64,000 nt of DNA from positions 11,108,109 through 11,172,108 of the forward strand of contig CM072165.1 in NCBI GenBank assembly GCA_036850595.1, read 5' to 3'. The position numbers were made by a program, and so were the translations under genes. How positions within the stretch are numbered: the stretch's first letter is position 1; the number at the start of each line of letters is the position of its first letter. Below, in pieces: positions 32,111 to 44,977 of this stretch. The notes beneath the pieces were generated by a model. That model made no database searches. It was not told the DNA's origin and saw nothing but the letters and a program-made list of their open reading frames with translations. Source of the stretch: Rhyacichthys aspro. Its lineage: Eukaryota; Chordata; Actinopteri; Gobiiformes; Rhyacichthyidae.

Positions 32111-35100
32111 CTGCCACTCAAATCCAGTTAGCATGATCACAGTGGGAGTATCTAAAGGAACTAAATAATATCTCATCATAGCTCTCATTTTACTGGGGCC
32201 TATTAACCATAACATTGAAAGGTTACGGCTGTAATGCACAACACAAAAGACCATTAAAAATGAGAGTGGCCAAATGGCAAGTGGATTATTACTGCACTGG
32301 GACCGATGGAGGATTAAGCCGTCCATCTCCTGTTATACTTCAGCGATAGACATCTGAACGCAAAGGAGCCAGGAACAGAATACTAGGCAGATTAGCAGGA
32401 CTATTATGTAATCCCTCAATTCATTTCAATTAGTTTCTGGCAGGAGCTTCCTAACAGCGCCTGTGGGCAAGTCGATCGAGTGATTAAGTGGGAAAGTGAG
32501 AGCAAAACTAGTTTGGAAGATGAGATGCACAGCTGGCAGTGCAGCGGGTGTTTGGATGTGTATGCATTTCACCGCAGTTATTCTGATGGAGAGATTGTTG
32601 CCTTAGCGCTACGATTGTGGCAATTATCTATAGTGATTCAGGTTTTTTATATTACCTCCTGCAGCAGAAGTTTTTCTGATCCACAGATAAATTCCAGATC
32701 CCCAACCAGTATTTTGGTCATGGGTATTGACTGGAGGATTGATCTGTATGAACAAGTTTGTGGTAGAAAAACAAAGAATGGGAGAAGGTGCATTGTGTGC
32801 TTCAAAAAAGAAAGAAGACAAAAAAAACCCAAAGGAGGCTGGGCAAGTTTGAGTAGCAAACAGAGCTTAGGGTAAGTTGTTAGCCTTCATTTGTTTACAT
32901 AGCCATCGAGATTAGTGCCATAAATGGATATTACAGGCTAATATATTTAGAAGCTTGTGCAGCAAATTTATGATGCCAGTCTGAGTTTAAAGAGCTTTAA
33001 GTTAGTTGAAGTTAGTCAGTTAGTCAAGGAACAGGAAGTGTGTCAAAGTTTGCTACTGTTAGCTAATGCTAAAAGTCACAAGTAAGTTCATAAAGCCTTA
33101 TATGGAACACTGTATTAGTGTTTCAAGAAAGAGACAAGAGAATGCACAGTGTGGGATGACGGCATTACTGTACTGTCACTGCTGTACTTTTGCGTCACCA
33201 TGAGGCAGCACAACCTGAACTGGCCTTGTTGCAAAAAGGCTGACTAAAAAGGTAAGTGCGCGTTCATTCAGAACCTCTTCTGCTGCAGAGAGGAATAAAC
33301 AGGCAAAGGGGGGAGCACAGTGCAGGTGTTGTACTGAATAAGTTGCAGAAAAAACAGCAGTACAGAAAAAAATCAAAATGAGGAGACGCATTTTACAGAA
33401 GCTGCAGGAGGGAAAAGTGCCGTTGTCATGATTGTACTGGACTACTGTCCAAGAATGAAGAAAACAAAGCTGAGAGAGTGAGAAAAGAAGCTCACATAAC
33501 ACTTATTTCAGCAGCAGAACAACATCAATATGAGCTGTGCTCAGACTGCCAAACGGAAAGCTCAACGGGATTTCTGCCAAGAAGCAATATTTTAGCTTGA
33601 CTGTTTAAACTGACATTACATGTTGTCAACATCTGAGCTCCGGTGAGAGGTAGTGATTGTCCTAAACTGACCCCGGCTGCTCAAAAGCAATCAATACAAT
33701 TACATACATGTCACAAGCGCTGGCTGTGAGGCGGTGAAGTCATGACAACAGAGGCTGAGATTGTTTTCTTCTCAGCCAAGTTCCAATTAAAATAATCTAT
33801 TTTTATGGACGTCCATGTGGGAATATGTGGAGGAGAACTTAAGTTGGCTATTGTGGCAAGCATCCTGTGCTTTCTTGCAGTCATTATTGAAATTCACTAT
33901 TAACTAATACCTAACAAACCTAACCTTCTGAGCTAACAAACATCCGTTGTGGAGTCAAATGCATCATTTTTATGGTTCTTGCACACAAGTTAAGACATGA
34001 ATAAACTACATTGATTTTGATTCTTAAATTTAACATGAACTCATAATTTGATGTATGTCGATTAGGTTTGTTCCAAGCCAATGGCATGTGACTACAGAGC
34101 TTTTGTAGGTGCTCACAAGCTTAAGAAAAGATAGGTATAAATATGGAACGTGACCACTAGCTGTTGCCCAAAACTACAAACTGCACCTTTAACCCTAAGC
34201 AAAAATATATAAAATGAAATGTTAAGTACATGAGTGTACATGAGTGGTCACTAAGTTTAACCCATTAAATTTTTTTTAATATTTAAGGATTCTGTGAAAT
34301 CCTTACAACAACATCCTGCTGCACTATGTTGGCCACCAGTACACAACATGAAAACATAAGATATTTAATCTGACGTGAAGCTGAAAGTATAGGCCAGATT
34401 AATCCTCTTTCTCTTGATCTTCATATTAAATGAAAGATGGATTCAAGTGCATGACCTGTCCAAGTAATCTTTAACCAGCGCTGTGTCACTTTAGCACTAA
34501 ATGAAATTGAAGTCACTGAACGCACCTCAGACGTTCCATAGCTCCGGTTACATAATCTGAACTCATCCAGAGTAAGGAAATCCAATATTACGTCCACGTG
34601 TGTCTAAATTTTATAACATGTCCACCTGATGAATGTCCGGACAGCACTCTGACACTAAGCACCATTAACACTAGGGTTAATTGTTTCCCTGCTGCAAATA
34701 AAACAGCAGTGTGCACGCCGTGTTGATGTAAAGGTCGGCCCTCTGGCACTCGGCAGAAAATCCACCAAATTGAATCTATTAATCACTTTGAGATGCGTGT
34801 GGAAAACAGGCGGAAGGAGAGGCCACAAGAGTAATCCATGTTATAATCTCCATCAGTCGATATTATCAGCAGCGAGCAAAACAGAAAGCCATACAGGTAA
34901 AAATGGAAGTATCAGGAAATTGTCTTTTGATGGGTGCTATTAGAGGAAACATTTGCAATTACTCAACCGCACGCAGTTTTATGGACGCCATTTTTCCATT
35001 ACATAGGCAGAAATCAGCGTCCGTATAATTTACTGATGGCAATTTTTTCAGCAAATTTATCATTATAATGCACCATTGAGGATAATGGCTGGTGATAACT

Positions 35101-35180
35101 AGTCTATAATTTTTAAATGGTTCTTGATACATAATGATAAACAAATTATAATGCTACTTATGAATCAATATACAACATAA

Positions 35181-35196
35181 TTTTTTTTTTTTTTTT
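35181..35196. repeat. T16 homopolymer
   Basis: Sixteen consecutive T. It could be the tail of a minus-strand retroelement, but no element body is recognised beside it. Confidence 0.9.
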
Positions 35197-35275
35197 GGTC
35201 ACACCTTGAGACAAAAGTGCAGTTTCTTATATTCCACAACTAACAGTCCATTTTAGAGCATGTGAACAGCTATGG

Positions 35276-35460
35276 TAGCCCTGCAGGGAGATGCTGTTGT
35301 CCATGAACAAACCTAGTGGAAAATGGTTTAACAGTAGTTTTCACTAAGTAAAACAAAATGGGCCCTAAAACTTTATGCCAAAATGTTACTTTGCTTCGTA
35401 AGTCTTCTCTGGGCACCCGTAGCAACAAGAACAGGAAGTTATTAAACTCCCGGGCACTAT
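35276..35460 (+). repeat. dispersed repeat, copy 1
   Basis: It shares the order TAGCCCTGCAGGGA, ATGAACAAACC, CTCTGGGCACC and AACAGGAAGT with the copy near 42.1 kb, with diverged sequence between. The family is not recognised. Confidence 0.55.
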
Positions 35461-36454
35461 GTTGATTTAAATGTCTATTTTGCCACAATAGACAAATGCA
35501 AAGACTGTTTTTTATGTGAATACACACTGCTGAGAACACAGTTTTGACTTAAGTATTACATTTTGTTTAAGTATATGTTTCAAAATTTTACAGGTTGCAT
35601 GTTTAAGTACTTGTATTTGTACTCTTACTTGTGAAAAATGGTATCAAAACATTCATAGACACACTCAACTTTTTTGCATTTCCAAAGTAGACCGAACTTG
35701 ATGCTAGCATTTGTGGTGCACCATCCAGAATGCTTCCTTATGCTAACGCTAACTAAATTTGCCAATGTATTGTATTGTTAGCTAAAACCCAAGTCTGTAT
35801 AAGTTGTTACGTATTAGCAGTTGTGTCTTCTGACCTTTCATTATTCAAGCATATCTTCTGCAAAAAACACATGACCTTTGAGTCCAATCACAAATCTGAC
35901 CACAATACAAAGTGCTTCTGCGTGGATGTGGTGCATGCTGCGCAAAAGAATGACTCCCAGCAGCCCTCTGCAGTATTACAGCCAGCCTCCTCCTCAAAGC
36001 CATCAGTGTAAAGTCATGGAGCGTGAAAGTACTACAGATCACCAACTAAACACACACACACAAGGTCTATAGGCAATGTGCAGCAGAGAGTGTGTGTAGA
36101 AGCATGTACCGAAGACGGGCACTGGTCTGAGACACAGACTGCATTATGATTGCGGCCCACCTCAGGAAGGTCGTAGACATTGATTGAAAGTGATTGATGA
36201 CTTGCACAGCAGTCATTTATAATAACAGCGTGTCTAGTGCATGATGACACGATGAGGAGCGAGATGAATAGCTGATTGACGAAGATCCTTTGGCGCCGTG
36301 ACGAGATGAGGAAAGGCAGCAGAATGTTTACTGCCGGGTGCCATCTTTCTTTTACTGTATTGTAATAGGAAGTGGCAAAATATGAATGTAACTTTTTATT
36401 TCTTTGATAGGATCATATTCTGTATATTATTTAAGTAGAAATTGACTATGAAGC

Positions 36455-36720
36455 AGTTTCACCTCAGCTGCCTCTAAATTTACTGCAGTCCACTACATAA
36501 GCACCGCCTCCTAAATTGTCACCTTGAGGTTGGGTAAAACTAAAAGTAACTTACTTTATTATTTGGAATGAGTGTGAGTAGAGTGTGTTTTAGATGTAAA
36601 TTATCCAGACTTAATGTCATGAAGAAATAAAGAGAATACTGGATCCAAATGACATAACATCCAGGAAATGAGTGGGGGAAAGCCTCACTTGAGTGAATGA
36701 AACCTGTCACCTATTATTTT
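36455..36720 (+). repeat. direct repeat pair, first copy
   Basis: It shares AAATTTACTGCAGTC, CTACA(T)AA, CACC, TCCAAATGACAT and GGGAAA(N)GCCTCACTT with the segment at 36965-37235, about 510 bases on, in the same orientation. It may be two copies of one SINE-like element. Confidence 0.55.
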
Positions 36721-36964
36721 ATAATTAAAACAAATCTAGTTTTGGATGAAAATTGTACTGAGTTGACTTCATAAACAAATAAAAGAGTGAATACTGCAGC
36801 AATAGTTATCTAAAACCTAGCTATAGCCATTTCAGATTCACTATGAAATACAAACAAATACATATTAGCATTCAGTTTATTTGCTTCAAAGTATGTTAGA
36901 TCATGAAATTGCAACTTCAAGATTTTGATCATAGGGTACGAAATATTAAACATGTTACAATGTT

Positions 36965-37235
36965 ATGATATGTCCCAAATTTACTGCAGTCTACAACATA
37001 ATCCCAGCCCCCTAATTTTTCACCCTAAAGCTAGCTAAAACTCAAAGTATAGATGGCTTATTGGCAATTATTTTAACCAATAGCAGTCTTGTGATTAGTC
37101 TGACATAGGAACCAATCAGATGGGCCGTTTTTGTTGCTCCTGTCTATGGTTCTTGCTTTGGCTCCAAATGACATCACACCCAGAAAATGGTGGTGGGAAA
37201 AATGCCTCACTTTAACTGAAACTGGAACACTATTA
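36965..37235 (+). repeat. direct repeat pair, second copy
   Basis: Partner of 36455-36720, with the same ordered blocks from AAATTTACTGCAGTCTACAA to AAATGCCTCACTTTAACTGA. Confidence 0.55.
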
Positions 37236-37729
37236 CTTCCTCATTAACACGTTTAAGAGAAGGTGTCAGATAAAAATGACCCTGACTTGATAAAATAAAT
37301 AAATTAATAACTACTAATAATACAGTAATACATACAAATATGCAGTGTAGCTCATTAGTATTGAGTGTTTTTGATACATGGAAATGCAATAAGTATCAAT
37401 GGTATTATTTTACAGGTTTTAGTGGTGAGCTACATGCTAAAGACAGCAGTCATGGATCAACACACTTCCAAAGAGGACAAGAAAGTGAACAAACTCAAAC
37501 AAGAATTAATTTTCCATGACTAAAAACTGCTCAGTTATATTCCAGGTTTTCCAGGACATGTGTATTTTAAGACAATGGCTTGAACTTGTTGCCACAGCAG
37601 AGGGCTAGATGATGATAGTCCAGGAGATGAGGACAAACTTTGGTGATGGAGATGACATGACGGTGATGGTGGGTGACAGTGGAATAGATGCTGGAGCCAA
37701 AACCAGTGTTTCCAGTCTGTCTTATCTAC

Positions 37730-37858
37730 CTTGCGCTTGCGTTCAGCCCTTTCCCGGGACCTCCTCTTCCTCTCCCGGGCTTTCTCCAGAGCCTTCAAAT
37801 CCGGAGGCTGATCCATCTCCAGCCTGGCCTTCTTTATGTGAGCCGCAGCGTGAGCCAT
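37730..37858 (-). CDS. ank2: ank2 alternative first exon, MAHAA-type N-terminus
   Basis: This exon has 43 codons, starting MAHAAAHIKKARLEMDQPPD and ending in a strongly basic stretch RERKRRSRERAERKRK. The ATG has an optimal context (GCAGCCATGG) and the exon ends in phase 0 at donor GTAGATAA, so it joins cleanly to SDSNTSF 19.3 kb downstream. The start closely resembles the MAHAASQLKK first exon of ankyrin-3, with the same layout of MAHAA, KK and a C-terminal Arg/Lys run. This argues that the alternative promoter predates the ANK2/ANK3 duplication. The basic tail may contact acidic lipids or fold along the first repeats; that is inference. An out-of-frame upstream ATG at 37989-37991 overlaps this start if it is transcribed. 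Confidence 0.88.
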
Positions 37859-38055
37859 GGCTGCTGTCTGTTAGGGTATCCTGATCTTTGAGACTAACAC
37901 GTTTCAAGGGCAAACTGACAGTTGGCAAATGGGGAGTGAACGTCCCCTCCACTCTCAGGCAGTGCACTCCCGGCTGCCTGACCAACTGCATCTGAGGCAC
38001 GCACGCTCAGAGAGGCATACCCAGCAGAGGTAAAAACACTCAGCCAATAGGGAGA
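37859..38055 (-). promoter_or_regulatory. ank2: putative promoter of the MAHAA first exon
   Basis: Upstream of the ATG the sequence becomes GC-richer. It contains an inverted CCAAT box (CAGCCAATAG on the plus strand at 38041-38050), a typical promoter-proximal element about 185 bases before the ATG. There is no convincing TATA box. The transcription start is probably between 37930 and 38000, but the sequence alone does not fix it. Confidence 0.4.
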
Positions 38056-40275
38056 CAGGGAAAGGGAGGAAGCCACGCCTCTCCTTTTCCTGCAGATACA
38101 ACGACAAACCTGGGAAGCTTTGGGATTATGAACGAGAGGATTATGGAAAAAAAACAACAACAACACTGAGGGTGAGATGTAAAAGACATGGCCACATCTA
38201 AGAGTGCTTTCTGTAGAAAAAAGCAAAGCGAGGAGGGTTCCATTGTGTGAAAAGTCAGAGGGGGATGGAATCAGACACTAGAGACAACTGTGAGGTGGAT
38301 GGTACACTCCGCTCTGACTTTTCTACTGCAGGGTTTTGGCTTGTAGTCATGGAAATAGTGATACAGCACATGTTTGGAAGCTGTCATGGAAAACCTGGAA
38401 TATGACACTTAAAAGCCATAGAAAATAAACAATATAATGTAGTGTTATGGTGGAAGTGTCCTTTGATAATCTCCTGGGAGAGATTTGGAAAATGAATCCT
38501 TTTTTAGTTTGGTATAGTAAGAATGCAGTGCTAATGCAAAGACTTTGACGTGAGCCCTGTCCATGGTGCTGGAGAGAGCACAGACAGTTCAAAAGTGCTA
38601 GATAATAATTCTACTCAAAATCCCTAATCTATGTCTAAGGAAGTTTAGTAGCAGTGTCTCTGTATGTGTATACAACATTAACAACAAAATAAATCAGTTC
38701 CAAAACATTTCTTTAAACCCTTAGAAACAATTAACCTCAACCCCCTTTAACAATCAATTTCATTGATTTTAATTAACATTATACAACCTGTATTGACAAA
38801 TGTCAGTTACAACTAATTTATTAAAAGCCAGAAATCAACAGCACTATTTGATACACTTACTTAGTATCTGTTCTGTTTTCTGGGTGAATTCTCATAAGTT
38901 CACACTAGATAACAGATTATACAACTCTAGAAAAACTGGACATGCTCAAACTACTTTCTGTTTGTATTCTCCTAAGACCAATGCTTAAAAGCTGCAGAAA
39001 AAGGAAAAGACTGCGGCAATCTTAATAGGTTAAAGGCCTTATGGCAGACTAAGAACACCACTACTTTCACTAACCTCTTCTATAATTATATCTTGTATTA
39101 TTTAATTATCACATAAATGCCATTCTGCACAGGAAAAAGAAAATCAAAGTCACTCTCAATTAGCCTTCCCTGCACAAATAAAGACGACACAAACACAAAA
39201 AGAAAAAAGCCAGTCAACCTAAGCAGTGAATCTCTACCTATCACTGAGAAATACATACAGAGTACAAATTAAAGTGTCTTTTCTCTGCTTAACAATGAAA
39301 TCCTCCTTCAGGTCTCCACAAAGACATCCACTGCAGTGTTTCCTTTCCACAGCCTCACCCTTTTTGATTTTTGATGCTATGGCGCCACCTTAAGGCTAGC
39401 GGCAACATCAGAACAATATCTTGTCCAGCATCAAATTAATCTTTTGTTTATTGTGCTTGTTGTAACCACGTGCACATTGATGTACAGTCAATAGCAGCAG
39501 TAACTTTTTTCTTTCCCTACCACTGTGTTTCTGTCTCAGAGCCAGTCCTGTTGACCCCTCTGCAGGAGAAAGGTGAGGCTTGTTACTAATCTCGGCCCTG
39601 GCAGAGAGAGAGATGCTTCCCAGTAATCTGCTGAGGGTCTCAGAATGATTAGCGGACCACCAGCTGCCTCCTGAGGCTTATTGTAGTGCATGTGGGCAAG
39701 ACATTTAAGGACTGAGGCCAGACCAGTGCATGATACACTGCAACGTCAACAGCAGAGACCAAGACAAGACCATGTAAGAATGCATTTGATTGGATGATAA
39801 GACCAGAAAAGAAAATTGGTTTAGAAGCAGATCGAGAGCAAGCACAATACAAGCTCTGACCTCTGACCCCTAAGCTTCAGTTCTCGTTAACAGAGATAAT
39901 TGGTTCATGAGGAAACTGCACCTGGGAATCGGCAACAAATACACAGAACAGGACACAGCTTATAACTAAAAACATATGAATTTTTCTTGTTGTATTTGTA
40001 AAATGTACACTGACAATCTAGCTCTACATTTTTTAAGCTCAGCATTGAGAAGCTCCAAAACAGAAGAAACAAAATAGCAGATGCTGTACATGCTGCACAA
40101 ATGCTAGCCAAGAGTGCCCTCTAGTGGTCTGTAGAGTAACTGTATAAACAACTACTTCAGACTTAACTGAGTGGACCAGTCAACAACCATCAGGACCAAG
40201 ACCTGCTGTGTGCGCTGGTCTGTAGAGGAACAGCCCCCCTTCAGAATCCCCACAGTCCCTCAGCACATGACTTAC

Positions 40276-40298
40276 CTAAAAGAGAAGACAAAGAAGAT
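40276..40298 (-). promoter_or_regulatory. ank2: candidate recursive splice site in the long first intron
   Basis: On the minus strand a pyrimidine-rich tract (TCTTCTTTGTCTTCTCTTTT) is followed by AG and immediately by a perfect donor, GTAAGT (40270-40275). Branch-point-like TTAAT sequences lie just before the tract. This AG|GTAAGT arrangement is the ratchet-point consensus of recursive splicing. It sits 21,997 bases after the canonical first exon and 21,852 bases before the common exon. No good in-phase donor was seen that would make a normal coding cassette exon starting here: the nearest, CAG|GTCTTG about 70 bases on, is weak and out of phase. Confidence 0.5.
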
Positions 40299-42028
40299 AT
40301 GATTAATATTAACTGTTGACACACTGATTCTAGCCATGCTCACATCTTTAATTGTTGCTAAGTTAGACATTCCCACTGAAAACAGCTGAGGATGTGGTTT
40401 AACTTGCAAATTATTTATGTCTTTTTCTCTTGGCCTACTTTAACAAAAACAAAAGTGGGTAATGCAAAGTGAATATTCTAGCATGTAACCAGGACATTTT
40501 TGTTTTTTGTGCCAACATATACACACAAACATAAAAATATATATTAAAAATAACGGTAAAGGTATTAAGATACATGCGCATACAGTTGTGAAAATGGTTG
40601 ATGTTCTTTTTAATAGTCTCTTATAACTATATGCATTGATAATGACAGTGTAAGAATCATTTTTGTTGGAGAAGGTCACAGGTCATTAGTGAGCAGTTAC
40701 TGAAAAGATGCCAAAGGCTGGTTACTCCTCTTTGAAATTATGGATTAATTGACTGTAATGTAGAGTCAGGTTAGAGGCCATTAAAGGTTTAATTTTAGTG
40801 TTTATTTATCAAATAGCATAAACATAATAGGAATCATATCTGAAAAAAATTATACCTTAAGATGTCATCTAGGCTTTAATATCAAGGATTTGAAGAGATG
40901 AGAATGTTCAGCGAATATGATTAGCCAATCACATGGTCACATATTGAGAGGACTCAATAATACTACAGAGAAAGTGTCTATTCCAACATTGGATATGCGT
41001 TTCACACAGCAAAACAGCACAAAAAAGAGAAACATGAATAAAGAAAAGGGAAGCAAAGTGAAACTCAAATAAGTCCTGGAAATTCATTCACACAATACAG
41101 AGATAATTGCACAATGGTCTGACGCTAAACTCAGAGCTAAAAGTTTTAAGGTAAAGTCTTAACTTTGGTTCGATGTAATGTTTTTAATCTGCTCATGACC
41201 CATTGTGCATCTGATAAACATATTTACTCCTGTCTTTGCACCTCTTCAGACAAACCCTAGACAAAGCGACGCCACAGCCAGCACCAACATTACCACAAAG
41301 TCCCACTGGGCCTTCTTTCCGAAACCTGGGAGCTGTCCTGGAGTGTCCTTGGGGCCCATATGAGACACAGAGGTCCCATTAACCTAGCCTCGCCTCAGTC
41401 TTGTCGTGTTATTGATGCCCCTGAGTGAACCATCTCACCCACAGTGTCCTCAAACATATGCCTCACGTCCATCCCTATCTGCTTCTATTGTGTGTGTTTA
41501 GACCAATTTAAACCCAATCCTTCATCCATGACACGAACAACGGCTGTATCCTAAACACAACCCCGGGGGGAGGGTCCCATTCATCTGCGCCTTGACAGTA
41601 GCGTTGAGATTGAGCTGTACATGCTAACCACACAGCAACAACATGAGACAATGAAACATTTAGCTACTCTGCGTCGTATGATGGCCCTCAGGGGACAAGG
41701 CCAGTGATGGCCTTCGCTCTATTAACATTGGACTGTCAGACGATGATGATGATGGCAGGAGTGATGGGTCCCACTCACATTTCTGCTTCACACAGAGGAG
41801 TATTGTGTTGCAGCTGGGTTACATCACTTCACAGTTATGGCACTATTCTCATAATCACAGCAGTTATGTCACATTTACTGATGTCAGATGGGTTAAATTT
41901 TACAGTCAATAAGGAAGCACACATTTCCTCCTATTACTTACTTTTTTAAACTACCTGAAAACTTTAAAATAAGCCAATATGTCTAGGGTTATCTACATTC
42001 TGTGTATTGTGTACTTTTGAAGACCAAC

Positions 42029-42240
42029 AGTAGCCCTGCAGGGACGCGGTTTTCTATGAACAAACCCATTGACTAAAAAAATGCCCTAAGTCTTCATACA
42101 AGGTTGTGTGTTCAATAAAGAAAAATCAATGCACTTCACCTCTATTGCTCAGTTTTTTCACTCTGGGCACCTGTATAAAAACAAACAGGAAGTAAAGAAA
42201 GTCTGTAGTAGTCTGAGGAGCTTATAAAGTGTCAAAGTGT
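42029..42240 (+). repeat. dispersed repeat, copy 2
   Basis: Same block order as the copy at 35276-35460 (TAGCCCTGCAGGGA to CTCTGGGCACCTGTA to AACAGGAAGT), in the same orientation. Confidence 0.55.
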
Positions 42241-43404
42241 TATTTTGACCAAAATACTTATACTTGTTATGCTTTAAATACTAATAATAACACATTGTTA
42301 AAATATCAAATTCTGTTGAATATATTTTTCTGGCACATCTTATGAAAATACACTAGCTGCCTCTCAAGCACAAAACTAATACAGGCTGTAACTAGAAATA
42401 GATCTCACAAGACTAACACGTCTTGTCAGATATACCTGCAAGGTGAAAAGTCAACATGCATTCACAAAACACTGTACTGTCCCTTTAAATCAACATCTAC
42501 CATAACTACTGTACAGTCATTTACTACAAACTGATCCCGTCTCATTCTGTCTGTGAACCAGTGCAGACTCTCATAGTAACAGTCACACACAGCGGTTGCT
42601 TTCCATCACCGGTCGCTATGGCAACGAGGGTATCGGGCGTAGTCCGAGGCGATGGTAAAACAGAGGAAGGTGGAGTAAAAGGCCCCTCTGTGTAGCTGGA
42701 AATGGAGAAGTGGGTCTCTGGGGCTTCATCAACAAGAGCTGCTCTCACATAATGAGCCTGGGACACGAGGGCGGACAGTAACTCATACACTTACTCTGAC
42801 ATTACAACAGACAGAAGATGGAGAGTGGGCACAAAGGCTATGTCTGAAATCTCTCACCATTTTTAGCGGTGTCTACATGGTGTCCTGAAAACTGCCAAAA
42901 AATGCTATTGTGTGTATTTTTTGCAGGTACATAATGGAGGTACATATCTCAAAATAGATTGTAAAAAGAACAAACTGCCATTCACCATATACCGGACAGT
43001 TTTTCATGGACCATTCATAGACCAATACCAAACACTGGGTTGCGGCCCAAAAGTGGATCACTGAATACTTAATTTAGGTCACCAAAAGTTTGTGTCAGCT
43101 CAAAATTGAACATAAAAAGTTTGTTGTAGTATTAAGTGAAAATTTAGTGACAAGTGACAAAAAAGGAATGGCACTAAGCTAAGAACCAAGAAAAGGACAA
43201 GAAAAAGGAAAGAAACAATTATGTAAATGACTTAAATAGCATTAAATGGGAGTTCTATATGTCTATAGAAATAAAATGACAAAACGACACCCAACTAGAC
43301 CAGGAAGTTGGGTCACAACTCTTATGGGACTCTTTTGAAATACGAAACAAAGAAAAAAAACAGAGAAAAAAATAATAGTAGTAGAAGTATAGAGAAAGTG
43401 AGCC

Positions 43405-43600
43405 AGATACAAACAAAGCTGTGCCCACATTTTAATTTATTGTGATCAATAAATTTTATTGGTCTTGTAGGATTATGGTCAGTAATTGTACTCGTATTGT
43501 AATTGTATCATTGTGCTTATATTGCAATGGAAAAGTTAAAGATTAGCAATAGCAATTTACTGGATGCATTTGTACTAAAACTATGGTCCATTTATCTAGA
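43405..43600 (+). repeat. dispersed repeat, partner at 62.05 kb
   Basis: It shares AAAGCTGTGCCCAC, ATATTGGTCTTGT-like and AAAGTTAAAGATTAGC-like blocks with 62050-62190, in the same order and strand. The family is not recognised. Confidence 0.5.
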
Positions 43601-44941
43601 ACCACAACAAAACAAATACACCGTCCCAGAATCCCCCAGGGTTGGAGTAACATCACCCAGCACTGCTCGGCTCACTGCTTTAGCCACAATTCATCATAAT
43701 CCTACATATTTACGCCAGCCCACATTCTGCTCCAGTGTCACATTAGAGCAAACAATAACACTCACATGTGCCAGAACTCCAGCATCTTAGCACAACATAA
43801 TTCTACATGACGTCTATCGTGGCCCTTAATTTGCCAACATCTGAGCGGATTATATTAATTATTCTGCTGCCACATGGAGTTTATGATGCCATATGAGCAC
43901 TACTTTAAGTCAAGTGTTGCTCATCGGTGCAAAAGACAAGCTTAACTAGCCCGATGTCTCTGTGGCAGATTTTAATCCAGGGTGAAAAGATGGACTGGGG
44001 GAATCACATATAATGGACAACGTCAGTAACAGGGTGGGCAGAAAAGCCAAAATCTGTTCTCCACTAAAAGTACTCATACTTGCCTATTTGATGGTAGTGA
44101 TAGTCATGTGAGCCCACCAACTGAAGGTCAATGAGACTATTGATATTTCTGGCTGTAGGCTATGTAACTCAAATGTATATGGCTAAAAGCAATCGACCTC
44201 TGTAAGTGGTCAATGAAGCTAATGTAAACCAAGCTAACAAATACAACCTCTAGCTAAAGGACATCAAGCACATGAAATCAGATAAACTGTGCATTGTGAG
44301 TGAAAAAGAGTGGACTAATAGGTGGGTCGGTGTTTAGCACTGGCTTTCCACCCAGAGTTCTGTGCTTGTTCCTTGTACCAATGTAGGCCTCAATAAACTT
44401 TCACATGATAGACTAGAGAGCTACTAAATTAGAATATGAAGATAGGCATCGGTTGCTGCTCAGTAGCTTCCCACTGCTCCAAACTGACTGCCGTAGAAGC
44501 TGATCTTTTATGTTGCTTTATCTTCTAAACTTTACACATCAAATCTTTAAATGCACATCTCTGAAACTAGCAACTATGCTAGCACGAAGGAGCAGGCTAT
44601 CCCATTGCCAGTGCTTCCTGCTGAGGGACTCTACTAATGAACCTCCAGAAAGTAAACGAATATCCACAAAACAGTCCAGAGTTAAAACCGTGGAAACAAA
44701 TTGACTTAGCAGTTCATACCACCTTTGGAATGAAAGTCAGAGTTAGCTCACCACTTCCACATGAGCTTAAATGCTAGCCGCTAGATTTTATCCACCTACC
44801 TGGCATTGGAGAAAAGCCACTGTGTTCACTAGCTAGTCGACCATGTTAGGGCCTCAAAACCAGATCTGTGTTCAGTGCATTATAAAAGTGCACTGCATAT
44901 GACAACAACCTAGAAAGCACCATCTGTCAGTCACATCTTAC

Positions 44942-44977
44942 CTGTCCTGTTGCTCCCACCACCATCCCTGCACTCAT
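44942..44977 (-). CDS. weak candidate alternative first exon (12 codons)
   Basis: An ATG opens MSAGMVVGATGQ, ending in phase 0 at ACAG|GTAAGATG, a strong donor matching the phase of the common ank2 exon. A minus-strand ATATATTTG at about 45010-45020 could be TATA-like but lies close to the ATG. A short overlapping upstream ATG (ATGTGG) precedes it. A 12-codon frame before a donor arises often by chance in a 44 kb intron, so the support is thin. Confidence 0.22.

Larger units (their letters stand above)
24661..37729. other. ank2 first intron, middle part
   Basis: 13 kb of intron. It contains LINE reverse-transcriptase relics (about 25.9, 28.6 and 31.35-32.1 kb), the 27-bp hairpin (30.63-30.71 kb), a T16 run (35181-35196), a short CA run (36051-36062), and dispersed repeats at 35.3, 36.5 and 37.0 kb. 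Open frames such as 32480-32875 on the plus strand show no domain I recognise. Confidence 0.6.

Noticed and set aside
32480..32875. Plus-strand open frame of 131 codons
   Set aside because: No recognisable domain. It overlaps minus-strand frames of similar length, and no promoter or conservation evidence is visible.
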